Part shown: positions 46,597 through 59,500 of the stretch, piece after piece
Layout: each line of letters opens with the position of its first letter
Position numbering within the stretch: the first letter of the stretch is position 1
NCBI GenBank assembly: GCA_025331565.1
Contig: JAFREQ010000025.1
Coordinates: 868,001-932,000, forward strand
From: Holacanthus passer
Lineage: Eukaryota; Chordata; Actinopteri; Pomacanthidae
Direction: 5' to 3'
DNA length: 64,000 nt
Notes under the pieces: model-generated
What the model saw: only the letters and a program-made list of their open reading frames with translations
Told to the model about the DNA's origin: nothing
Database searches by the model: none
Translations under genes and position numbers: made by a program

Positions 46597-49500
46597 GTAA
46601 GGAGGCGTCATCTCTCTTCACCCCTTCCTTAATTAATCTACACACACATGCTTCATTTAGCCTCTCCGGCAATAGTTGCCAAGCCACTTTCATCTTGTGA
46701 CACTTTAAGAATTTCTCACTGAAATGTTAATTATCTTAAAACCGAGCTCTGTTTCCACTGCATTTGAACACCATCTATGTTCCTCTCAAAGTCAAATCTC
46801 TGTGCCAATTAGGGATACCAAGGCTTGCCGCAGCGTTTGTATGCGTTTGTGTCTTTGAGAAAGCTTGAAACACAATGCGGCTGTTTACTGTTTGTTTGTT
46901 TGCGCCCATTGAGTAGCTTCAGATCAGTGTTTTTGGTGTGTGCGTGCCGATGTGCACTAACTTGAACTTGTACACATGTGCGTGAACCGAGAGCAGTTAT
47001 GCTTGGTTTGCTTCTTGCCTTTTTCAGTCCAGTAGACCAATCTTCCATCAGGGAGGATGGGGAGGCTTTTGTGAAGGAAGCTCTGGGAGTTTTCTTGTCC
47101 TGGCCAGTTTGTTTCTCAGATACACAACCAGGCTACCTAACTTGCTGATGAATAACACAAACAGTACGGAGCAAGTTTTGTTTTTTTTATAGAAGAGGGG
47201 AGTGTGGAGGCACTTGATGTATTCCTCCCATGACAATTTGAGTGTTTTTCCACTTCTTTGACAGTGTGTGTATGTGTGTACCACAACCCTCTTATTCCAG
47301 CAGCAGTGGGAGGGGAGAAGTCAGAGGCCTGTCAAGCGCACAACAGTCAAATCTGAGCTCTGTCAGGGCGTGTGGACATAACTATACGGAGTCCATCGTT
47401 TCTTTCCCGTATACCCACCGTCTGTTTGGACACCAGTCAGCCCGCCAGCAGCTTCTTGCTACATCTTTCTCACAGCCTCCAGGTCGACAAACTAGGCTCA
47501 CCCCCCCCTTTTTTTTTTGTTCTGTGAAATAAATGGCAATTTTGCCTCAGCTGCCGCAAGGTGATTTGCCGGCATAATACAGATGGAGGGCGAATGTGGG
47601 AAGGAAAGAACAGTTGTTGCAAGGATTAATGAAGTGGCGGAGATAGGCCTTTCCTCTTTCACTGGAGAATGCCTGCCAGACACTTTTTTTTTTTTTTTTT
47701 TTGACATGCGCTCTGTGACATTTCTGAAGTAATTCACAGTCAGACCTTTTTAACACCTGTGCAATACCCATTTAATTGTTTTAATTTTCATTGTGTCCTT
47801 TTATTCGATGCGTAAATTGTTATTAAGGGACATGCATTTAACATTTAGTGTTAGTAAATCAGCAGTGTGTTTGCAGAGCTCCGCTGCTGTAAAATGTATT
47901 TTCAGATAGATGCTTAAAGTGAAATACAGCTTAACATTTGGAGTTCCACAGACACATCGCTTTTAATTCAGCTTTAAATGTCCTTTTAAATTCTTTATTA
48001 AATTCACTTTCTCACCCACTGGGGTTTAAAAAAAAAGCTCTATAGATAGTCCATGTTCCCGCTGGCAGTGTAGGAATTCATGATCCAGCATTTCCCCTGG
48101 GAGTTACCTTTGCTGGATCCCTATCAATTACCCCTGCAGCGACTTCCCTGAATCAGCTCTTTTCCCTCTATTGTTGAAACAGAACATGATTTGCTCATGA
48201 ATGAAAAATGCTGTTTAATGTTTGATATCTGCCCACCCCCCACCCCAACCCTCGTCAGTGAAGTTGAAAGTCAATGAGAAGGGCTTTGATGTAGATGGTA
48301 TTGCAACAAAAAAAAAGGTGCTAGATGGGATCTTCCTAAAATGAGAGAGTTGTTCATTTGTTTTTCCTCTTTCCTCTCTTTCATGATTCATGCAGTATAG
48401 TCTTTCAAGCGCGTGCCATCTGAGGATATGTAACAATAATTGTGCTTCAACATTAAACGTTTTGTCAAAAAGATCCCCGCCTTATTTCCGCTTCGAATCT
48501 GACCTATTTGTAACTTTTCCTCCGTCTCAAGTCAAGTTGGTTGGCTGGTATTGGAGTTTAAAGCAGCGTTGGAGGTTCAGGTGGAGACGCAGAGGCCACC
48601 AAGATTAATTCCTGAGGTCTTGTACTCTCATTGTAACCTCTCAGTGTAACCGCGGACCATAAATCCTTTGTGCTGATTTGACAAACAAGTCACTGGCGAA
48701 AACTGACTTCATTTGTCTGGGATATTGCCACCATTTTTGTAGCGCACACACACACACACGTACACACTTGTTGGTTTTTTTCTTTGCTTCTTTGTGGTAC
48801 CTCCATCTTTGCCACATCTTAGACGTGGATATTTATAAGTAGAGCACACTTCGGGGGACTAGTGTATCGTGAAAGATGAGGCAAGCAGGTGTAAATGCCT
48901 TCCCTGCAGAGCTGCCCTCAGAAAATGGTGCAAAAAGGCTTCTGTTAACTTCACGTTCCTTGGGATTCTTGCTTGTTACTTGCATTGTTGAAGAACAACA
49001 CTTAGGCAGTAAAAGAAAAAAAAAAGAATCACTTTAACAGCCCCCAATTTTCAGATGCTTATTGCGCTCAGAGGCCTCTAAAACAACTGAGAATGCAGGA
49101 CTGTCATCTCCCCCGCTGCTTTTATGAGTCTCACTGTTTAATGAGTTTCTCCAAGAAAAGGAAATGATAATCAAGAGGGATTTCAAGCTCGGCTTCAATC
49201 TTCTAAAAGTGGCTTTTTAGTTTTTTTCTCTGTCATTTATTATAAGATGGTTCTTTGGCCTGATTGAAAATTCAACACAAATGTCAGTTATTAGCTACTC
49301 TGAAGGCCAAAGACATGTCACTCATTAAGTCGTACTGGCAACATCGAGTCGCGTCTCGCTTCGGGACGACACAGACGACCACGTGTTTATAAAAGGAACC
49401 AATTTAACCGTGCGATTTGAATCACAAGTCAGAGATGCAGGAAATGTCTGTTATAACCACTGTACGAAAGTGTTGGGTGCTTTGAACAAAGGTCAAAATC

Positions 49501-50023
49501 GATTTACCAGAGGCAGTTTATTTTACTTTTGTTTTCACATATATTATATACATGTTAAGTTGAATTGACATTTTATTACTCTGCTAATGTCCTTGTAAGT
49601 ACATAACTATACACACATATGTATATATTAAATGTTAGTTTTCATAAGCAGACATATATTTTTTTTCATATTTTCATGTTTATGCATTATTAATTAGACA
49701 TTAACAGACATGAATGATGGCCACACCTGTGAAAATACAGTTTAAACTGAATGTGCACAAATTGTACGGCATTTGGAACTGGTTTTATTTTGGTCATTAT
49801 AAAGTGGTAATTCGATTCAGCAGTGATTCATCCTTCCAGTTTAAGCTAATCACTTTGCAATAAAAATGACAATGAAGTTTTTTAGCTTCATTAAAAACAC
49901 TGAGATAAATGTTCTTAGCTGGTAACATTGTTCTGTAGCTTTTATACAGTGAGCATTAGTCCACTTTTAATATTTTTTTCTATAACACACTGCTTCCTGT
50001 TCTTGTGTGAGGAAATGTAGCTT

Positions 50024-50087
50024 CTTCTGTAGTTTCATCTCACCTTCTCGTGTGAGATGAAACGATTAGACTTTACAGCTACAGAAG
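50024..50087. repeat. Two-step hairpin with a perfect 12-bp inner stem
   Basis: GTTTCATCTCAC (50032-50043) pairs with GTGAGATGAAAC (50052-50063) around an 8-nt loop. The outer arms CTTCTGTAG (50024-50032) and CTACAGAAG (50079-50087) also pair, with a 15-nt bulge on one side. Confidence 0.85.
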
Positions 50088-51106
50088 TGTTAAAGCTCCA
50101 TGTCAGTTGCTGATGTAAGGGCAGGTATTTCACCTTTGGCGCCGTCGAGTGTTTTGTGATCAGAAAATTGTCACCTCTCGCACACGGAGCCGAACAACGT
50201 TATCAGCGACACACATCTCTGTTTGCTCTCGCTAACCATCCGTTTTTTCATCTTTTCGAGTTGTGTACGAGACATTAAACGAGCCCTACAGAACAACCCA
50301 CGTCATAGTTATTTTATTTCCCATTAAAATAGTTTTCCCCTTTTGCTTTCTTTCTCTTGTCCTTTCCCCCTTTTCTGCCCTCGCTCGGCTGTATCGGCTT
50401 TTCCCTCTTTCTTTCGCCTCTTCTCCATTGACTTGGCTCTCTTTTTTTTGTTCTTTTACCCTCATCTCCCCTCAGTTCGCTTTATCAATCAGTGGGTTGT
50501 GCCTTTGTACGGCTCTTTGGGATCAAATCAGATTCACTTCGGGATTGAATGTGTGTAGCCATGGCCTGCTGCATTTGAAAGGCAATTCATTCAGCTGGAA
50601 CTTTGCAGTTCAATTTGAAACAAGATTGATGTTGGCAAACTTCACACCCCCTTTCTTCCAAAATGTTTCCTCCATTGCACACACCAATTGCTGACGGACA
50701 AAGGGCATATGCCACTTTGTAATGGTGATGTCTGGGCTTCTCAGCAGGAACAACACGAAAGAAGGGAAGCTACTCCACAATATAATATATATGATATACA
50801 GTATGCTGTATATATTTCAATATACAATCACTTTGGCAATATTCTACTGATGATTTTGTTTATATAAAGTGAATACCACTATTTTGGGATCAGAGTCACG
50901 TTGTAAAATTTATATCCCAGTGTTTTTTCCTTTTTCCACTGAAGGGGGTTGTTGGTGTCGAGCAGCCAGTAAATTATTACAGTTTATGGTTTCAAAGTCA
51001 ATGACACTCGTACTTTTGCAGAGAGATAATGAAGATGTATGTACATCCTGAAGGAGGAATCACAGGCTGTAGTCCTCCCCTCTGAGCAGGGTCGTTGGGA
51101 CTTTAT

Positions 51107-51123
51107 TTCCCAGCATGCCTCTG
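51107..51123 (+). promoter_or_regulatory. ZNF143/Staf-like motif
   Basis: TTCCCAGCATGCCTCTG fits the SBS consensus YWCCCRNMATSCMYYRCR at nearly all positions. It lies in a repeat-free stretch of the last intron. No transcript start can be seen nearby. Confidence 0.45.
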
Positions 51124-54100
51124 TGTTAATGATGTCGAGGCGGTTAATGAACGTGCTTAGCCAAGTGCTTGTGGTGAATACGGCCGAGGGGGACGGGAAG
51201 AAGTGTTACCAACCCGGAGAGGCACCTTTGGAAATAAATCTAAATATTGGTGGAGAGAAAGAAAGAGACAGTGAGGCATCAATTTGTGTCGTAGTGAATA
51301 TCCAGGGATCATGTGTGATATTTCCAGTTCCAGTCCAAGTTGAAATACTGTCTAAATTTATTCCTTTTTTTATATAATCTTTCAATATCTTTTGTCTTTT
51401 ACACAATTGTTTTTATTTTGCACCATCATGCTCTGTTGAAAAAAAAAAAAATCCTCCAACTTGTGTCATACTTGTAAAGGTCAGGCAACTTTGTTAAAAC
51501 CTTATTACGAGCGCTGCTGCTGTCATCCTCCCCCTCATCACATGCGATTCTGATCAAATCCCTCAGTTCTCCTCACTCTGACACCCGTTTTCCTCTGTCC
51601 CTCCAGCTCTACCCCACACACTCATTCTCCCCACTGAGCCAATGTGGTGTGCACACCAGCAGATTCTCAATCCCTGCTACAAAGCCCCAGCAGCAGGGCG
51701 GTAATGACCCTGCCACAACGGCAGTAATGATGGAATCAGTGGGGGGTTTAGCTGGCTCTCTGACTCTCCCTAATAAGTCCCCTAATAACTCTGTTAACAT
51801 CAGGGCTGACCCGGCCACCAGATCAAACACACTCACGCATGGTCGGCCACCTCACATGACACTCAGCAACCTCTCAGTCAGACAAGAAAACTGTTGCTGA
51901 CCAGCACACTGTGGGCTCTGGGGCCCCACGGTGCCCGTTCAATACGTAGTATAGTACATAGTCTGTGGACGCAAGTTTTGGCCGACAGAACACAGTCGCT
52001 TCTGTAGCAGCAATAAATGCCACTCAAAATATTTTAATCCTGTTAAGCTGTGTTCATTCACTAACAATATGTCTTGTTGATAGAAACCTTTGAAAAGCTT
52101 GTTCTTGAAAAAAAAAAAAAAAAATCCCAAGACTACTGCTGGAGCTGTGCCTTCTCAGATTGTCACAATGTAATAAAGGCTTTTGTCTAATGAGTTTAAG
52201 CTGAGCTCAAGACACTGCAGCCCACTGTGGAATAGTCTGCCTTGTGTTAATAGCATGTGTACAACGATAAGCTTTTGATATGTTCTATGTCACAGTGTTG
52301 GGATGTCAGGCTCGATGGTTTGCATCATTCTCTGGAGAGCAAGACCGTCTATTACTGATTCTGTTAACGAGAAGGAAGGAGCATCCTCTGCATCTTTATC
52401 CCGGGCTCTTCTTCTCCTGACATTACTCCCTTTCTCTTCTCTTATCTCATCTTTCTCCGCTCGTCTCTGGAATCATCTCTTTGGACATGATGCCGTCCAT
52501 CTGGCGTCGGGGCCGGCCTCGTAAAAAATCCACCCACTCACTCTCTCGGGCTCATTGTTTAACAGCTGCAGTCTCCCACAAACAAGATCACAATTGGCAT
52601 TTCACCACATACTCATTTTGTAAACTGTCATGAGTGCCTGTGAGTGGAGAGCCGCTTCCCTTTGGTGAATTGTTTTGATGACCCAAGACCTTTCCTCACA
52701 CCAGTAAATCATGCGTTCTGGATTAAATGTCCATTATTACTTGAAGCTCACCAAAGAGGATATTATCCCATTTTGGAAAAGAAAGGCCTCAAATGGTACC
52801 ATTTTCCCCATTTTAGATGGAAGGCCATTAATTGTTGGCACAGGCAGGAGACATTTGTCTCAATAAAACACAAAACACCCTGATGTTCATTTCTCTCTGT
52901 TTGGGCCAGCCAGCCCACTGTGAATATCTCAGGGTCAGCCCTTTTCCTTGCTCATCCCTGCACATTTTTTAATATATCACATATGAATGGAAATTAGGCC
53001 CTTAAATATTAATGACAAGTAATTGGTTTATTGTAGGAGACGATATTATGTGCGTGTGCATCTGTGTCTGCGAGAGGGAGAGAGCGAGCGAGTGAGCGAG
53101 CAAGACTTCCTCTCATTCCTACTTCATATTGCCTCGCTGTGATGTCCCACTGATTTTAATCTTCTCTTCTCAGATGAGAGCCATTCTGAGTATCACAGTG
53201 CACTTTAACTTTAGCCCTCTGAATATTAGCTTTCTTTGATACCTGCCGCTTACAGCCTCCCAACTCTACACCCTGCTAGCTTTTATGTGCCTTCAGGTAC
53301 ACTGTAATGTACCTGTAAATCTGTCTCTTCAAAAATAAATATCCCCCATGCATCTAAATATTTTATTTCTTTTTCTCTGTGCTCACTCCCCTGGATAATT
53401 TCAGCTAAAACATGTTTGGGATATGTCAATCTTTTTAATCTATTTCTCTACTGACACCTTAAACTATGATTTTATCATGTAATTAATCAACATACACAAA
53501 CAAGCCCATGTCTCAAATTTCAGTTTGTTGCCATTGCACAGCCGTTTTCTGCATCTTCATGGCGGAGTAAGTTTGTTCTGTCGAGAACTGTTCTGTCAAC
53601 AATACTTAGACAATCCATATACCCTGGTCCAAGTGCGCACACATACTGAATACTGATAAGTCTGAAAGAAGAAGACAAAAAAAGTCTGAAGTGATGATGC
53701 TCGAGCAAGTACCCAAGAAAAGTTTGATGTTTTTGAACTTCATCCTGAGTCTATCAGTTAAAAACATAATTCCTTTTGATAGTTAAATGTTAAACTTTCC
53801 ATTCTGTTTTGGGTTCTTACGTGTTGTGTTTGCGCTTTGACATCAGGACTTGGAGTTTCTTGACAATGTTCCCTAGCTTATTTCCATTACGTGGCATTTA
53901 CCAGTATGACTGTGTTTGTAATATCATGCATAATAAGAAGCATCCTCCTCCCACCAACACAGGAAATATATTAACATCAGTCTAATATATTGAAAAGTGA
54001 TATTTAGTTTTAAAACAGGGTGTGTTTAGTTTGGTGAGGTGTCTGTGTAATGACGGGGAGAAGTAGTAAGAATTCAGTGTCTGTGCCGCTGCCTAATTGA

Positions 54101-56355
54101 GTGATAGGATGCTTATTAACAATGGGACTTGCGTTTAAAAAGAGGACAATGTCAGCACTGTCACTGGAGCTTTTCACATGGAAAAGCCCCAGTGGAGCTT
54201 CATTAACTCACCCCCATGATCCCAGACAGCAGAATATGGAGTGCATATCTAATCCAGCTCAGAAGTATGAGTACAAGAGCGGTGGATTTTATTGGGAATA
54301 CTTGATGTGTGATGGTTGGCTGTTCGCTGTCTGGATGTACTGCTGCACTGGCTTGGCTGTTTTTGAGAGATGCATAAAAGAATTGGTGCTTTTTATAAGT
54401 CATTTCTATATAAAATGGTTCAAATACACAGATAATTATCTGAAGAAAATGAAAATCTCTCTTCCATTGCTCTGATTTCTTTATGCATTTCTATAGTGGC
54501 AGCTTTTGCACAAATCCCTTCAGGGTGATTCGGTGATATTCAACATCTCTCTGCAACTTAAACAGCTTTGTTTTCACTTTTCTTGCCAGGTATTAATTTC
54601 AGGGGCGGATAGCTTTTGTTCTACTTAAGCAATGGTTGGTATTTTTTTTTTCCTCTGATAGGCCTGTAGACACAGTTTGTTTTTCAAGCTGTTACAACTC
54701 AACCACCCGCTGTATTTCATAATCTCCTCTTAAATGAGATCGAACACAAACTCTGTCGGCCACGCAGTTAATAGAATTCATCAGTTGTAATTGCAAATGT
54801 TTTACTAGTATCTCAATTTTGCACTTGTTGTCTAACTCCGACCTCTTCCAAATGTGCTTTGGATCCGGCTCCATGTTGATTCATGATTTCCATACAGATC
54901 AGAAAGTGCAAACAAAGTCCCGTTTCTCCACTGGCTACCGCGATGCCTGCCGGTGCACAGTAGCCCGCTGAGTTTGTTACATGGCATTAAGTTTAATTTG
55001 TCTTTGAGCCTCTTTGGTGGAATTGGTTTGTGACTGCTAGTGGGCCGGGGGGTGACACTCCACAGCCAATCTGGCTGGAAAGGGACAGAGAGGAGACAGA
55101 GGAGCGCTGGAGGTGGGGGGGAAGAGAGCAACCGTGATGTCACATGCAGGTTGGGTAAACAATCAGAGTCCTGCGTGTTCAAGATGGTGCCTCCTTGAAT
55201 ATAAACAATCATGACTTCTAACGCCACAGTGAGGTAAATTACTGCGCAGACAGAAAAGGTTGAGACGAGGGAAAGGGAGAGTAAAGTAGACAGACCGGCA
55301 TGATTACAGATTGTGATCCACAGTGGAAAGGAAAAAACAAAGCAACCAAACACATAAGGGAAATTGTTCAAGCCGCTAGAATTTAAAACTTAATGACACT
55401 TTTTTAAATCCGCTTTTGTAGATATTGATTTTTGATTTGGTGCTGTTTTTGCATAATTGGTTGGAAAATATTAGTCAAGTGCTAATAAAACATTCCAGCA
55501 GGCTTCAGTATGCTAATGTGACTATCTTTGTATGTTTTTGTTGTCCTGAATATTTTTTTTATAATAATATAACATTTCTGTCTGTGAAGCATTTTTCCCC
55601 ATGTTTGCATGTTATGTTATTAACAACAGTAAGAGCAGTTTACAGATTGTGGGGAAGACAAAAATAAAAATGATGTGCATATAGAAACTAAAGTCACATC
55701 GAGTAAAACGCTGAGATATAAAAGGATGCAGTCGAGGAATGTAGAAGAAAATTAATGTTGAGTTAAAATGTGTCACCTGTGCATCTCCAGCGTGGCAGAA
55801 AGCTTTTTAAAGCTTTCCTCTGGCCCTTGAGAAGACCGAGCACACACGGGAACATAAACTGTCAATTGCACTTTTCTCAGTTTCCCTTCAGGATGCACAT
55901 ATTTGTTCAGTTAGCCTTTGCTTTTTACCTTTTATTTATTTCCCTCTTTCTCGTGCTCGCTTGCCCGTCCTCCCTCCCTCTCCCTCTCTGTACTCTTCAC
56001 CACCTTTACCTCCTTGTCATCTCCCGTGAACTTAAAGTCAGAATCTTTCACCTCTTGTTTCTCTTATCATCTTGCTTACAGTATCCGCAGCATACATATT
56101 TTACATCTGTCTGTATTTCATTGTCTCTATGGATGTTTGTCTCTTTCTCTGTAATTTTTTTTTTTATCTCGGTTTTAGAATTGGATCTTTTTTAGAGAAG
56201 TGAAAGAAATTAAAGTTTGTTTTCACCTTTAGTTCTGAACTCTGTCTTTCTTAAACCAGGAAGGATTGCAAAAAATAATTTTTCAAAGCTTTTGATAATG
56301 AATAAATTAATCTGACAAAGCATGTATGGTTATATTTGAACAGCTTTGTTTTTTA

Positions 56356-56535
56356 TTACCTCCGCCAAGGAGGTTATTCTTTTGGTTCGGTTTGTTTGTT
56401 GGTTGGTTTGTTTGTCTGTTTGTCAGCAGGATTATTGGAAAAAAAAAAGGCTACCGGCCTGGTTTTCATGAAACTTGATGGGCTAATGAAAAACCCATTA
56501 AATTCTGGAGGGGATTCAAATCACGAATCCAGTTG
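56356..56535 (+). mobile_element. Interspersed repeat starting ACCTCCGCCAAGGAGGT
   Basis: The order ACCTCCGCCAAGGAGGT, GTTTGTTTGTTGGTTGG, GTCAGCAGGATTA, CTACCGGCC, TTTTCATGAAACTTGATGGG, AACCCATTAAATTCTGGAGG and GGATTCAAATCACG is that of a repeat common in fish and other animal genomes. The first 17 bases are themselves palindromic. Confidence 0.75.
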
Positions 56536-59500
56536 ATGTCACTGTCACTCTGGTTGTCACAAGTTAGAAGTACACAATAAATGCACAGCAGAGATGATGA
56601 GGCTTGAGTTAGCACAGCCATGTTTTGACATTGGACATTGGAAATATATCCAGGCATATATAGTGGTTGCTCTTGCAGATTTGCATATGATAGAAGAGCA
56701 GATTATTGGCCTTGGCACTGTCTGAGTGTCCTTCTAGTTTTCCACATGATACTTGCTTTTTGTCTGTTGTCATGAAGCCTCCTCTGAAAAAAAAAATGAT
56801 GAAGAGTGAAATTATTTTTTTAATTGTTGCAGAAGCCTTGAGTGGAAAACTTTCTCTGAATTGGAGCATTTGCAGATTGTTTCCTTCTTTGTTATCTCTT
56901 TTTGACCATGTTTTATTTAACACACAGTATACTGTTTAAACACTTCAGAAAAAATATCTAAAGCTGTACTGTGATAAATGTGCAGAGGACTGAAAAAGTT
57001 TGCTGTAACTGTGAACCATTATGTTAATGTTGTTTTTGGCTTGTTGTTTGCCTTTGGTCTGATCTTTTACCATATAAACAAACAGCAAATTCAGAAACTG
57101 TGAGGGTGCAGGGGCCTGCTATGAAGCTACACTCAGACTTGGCCATGTTAAACTTTAGGTCTTTCAGTGGTGTTGCACTGTTATTGCACTTTTGCTCCAC
57201 CCACACAAGCAAGTAAATGGAAACTACATCTGTACCACTTCAGGATAGAGGCAGGGTCATGCGAATTTTGCATTTGCTTTTACAGTATACATGCGCTCTG
57301 CACACTGAAGCCAGCTGTAATACTACACCAAATCAAGCACATTTCCTTGAAAGATTGACTTGGCTGACATTAAAATCCACAGTCGGCAGGAGGACCACTG
57401 AACAATGTATTCCAGCAGGTATCATCTCCACATTCTAGCTCGACCTTTGACCCCAGTTGCTCATTTCTAGATGAGGGCTGACGGATGTCAAGTCCATGTA
57501 TAAATGTTTCGCTGCATGGAAAGTACAGGTCCAGCTGTGGTTGGAGACTGTTAAGCAGGAGAGCTGATGGTTTTAAAGACTAGACAGATTACTTTGACTG
57601 TGTGGATTTGCATTAAGGTGTTTCTGCTCTCCTGGCCTTTCTTTTCACCTTTCCAACTCTCATCCAATCCATCTCTGGCTGAGGTAAAGCAGCTTATTAA
57701 CCTTTCTGAGGCCACAGGCGTCCCCAGGATGGAAAGACACCATAGACGTACTGTGTAAGACAAATTAACCTTAGAGGATTGATACACCTTGGTTTTAATT
57801 TTAATCACACTAAGCAGCATCGGCTATTTTATGTCTGATGCGGATGTGAAGAACATATTACACTTTTTATTACAGTTCAACTGTACTGGAATGGAGACTT
57901 GAGCTGGAAGAATAGCAATGTGAATATTTCCTACTCGTGGATGTGACGTCAGTCCACACTTCTGTATAGATTACACCTTGTAACCATGATTTGCACCCTT
58001 ATTATTTTCTCATTCGTGGTTAGAATTATCTGTCTTGCTGTAATTTTTTTTATACTGTGCATTGATATTACATCACACACACTCCTGTATTTCCTGCAAG
58101 TGATGACCTCTTACTTGCCACTCCACAGATGTTTTTAAAGAATATATCACAATATTGCACAGTGCATCCATTGTATTAAGTTTTAGCAAACAGAACAAAC
58201 CTGACTATGCAGTTCTTCATGCATTCACCCTCATTTCCATATTGATACTAGGGCATTTGACCATTCATTTTGAAGGCATTGCCTTCTCTCACCAGTTACC
58301 TGTCCCAATTGATCTGGGCCAATTCCTTCCAAGGAAATGCTATACAGCTTTAACAAATCCACCACAGCTGTATCTATAATTGACTATCTATAATCGGTTG
58401 TGTGAAACCCCCCTGCGATGCAATTAGAGGCCCTGCAGCGAGGTGAAAGACGGGTGCACGAGGGTCACCTTGTAGCCCATTACTCTGCCCCTGACATTGG
58501 AGGTCCATCCTCCAGGAGGGCGCTTCCAGGGCAGAGTACAAGCAGCCTCACAGTGCTCTCCTTCCCTGCTCCCCGAAGTACTTTGAAATGAGCGAGGAAA
58601 CAAATAGTAGCATTTGCAGTTTAGTTTTTGTTAATGTGTACTTAGCTTTCCATAGTTTTAATGGACGCAGTAAGTGGCAGGCTGTAATGAGCGCTGATAG
58701 CAGGCGGACAAGAGGGCCAGTGAAAATACTCTGGGGTTAATTGCTTGTGTTGTCACAGATGCAGTTTGCCTTACTCTGCTGGCATTAGCCAAAGTTAGCA
58801 CAGTGGTGGAAGCAAAGGCCCGTGCCAGGACGTGATGAGCTAGCGGTGTAGTGGATGACTAAGCAGGGCGCGCCGTCCACTCAGGCCCATGAATCCCCCT
58901 CTACATCTGAGGCCGGGTTTGTTCATTAAAGGTGTGGGAGACGGTTTGACCTTAGGCATGTCTCGCATGACCCCAGTCTCCGTAAATGCTTCATTAGCTT
59001 TGCTTTCCCCACTCCGGACCGCCTCGCTTAATCTACACTTCTACCCGCTCCACCTAAGTTGTGTACATAGTTTGTTTGTGTATGTGCTGGTGGGTGCACG
59101 TATTTGTATGTGTGTTAATGAGGGCTCCTGGTGGTGTGTAATTAACACAACAGCAAATGTCCCCAAAGGGTAAGATTAACGTTGAACACATTAGACACAA
59201 TGGAGCCCGGGAGAGACTTTTTTTTTTTTTTTTTTGGCAATTAAATGTTTTTTGTGTGTGTGCGTCTGTGTCTGTGTAAGTCAGACCATAACTCATGTTG
59301 GCATAACTGTATTGCTGCCACTTCTGTCTCTCAGACACACACACACATGAACACACGCTCGCACAAAGCCAGCAGTCTCTCTGGATTTGCGGGCTCCTCA
59401 CATGCAGGCTGGCAGGATTCTGTCTGCCTTCCTTTCCCGACCGCCTCCTCCACACAACCTGGTCCAACAAAGATAAACACATGCTGGGTAGATTATTAGA

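Noticed and set aside
51039..51377. 112-aa plus-strand frame over the ZNF143-like region
   Set aside because: No protein features and no Kozak or splice support; the motif is the more likely signal.
54832..55371. 179-aa minus-strand open frame
   Set aside because: No recognisable motif, and no neighbouring splice or promoter structure supports a gene; likely a chance frame.
58505..58525. CCTCCAGGAGGGCGC as a CTCF site
   Set aside because: Spacing does not fit the core consensus; several key positions mismatch.
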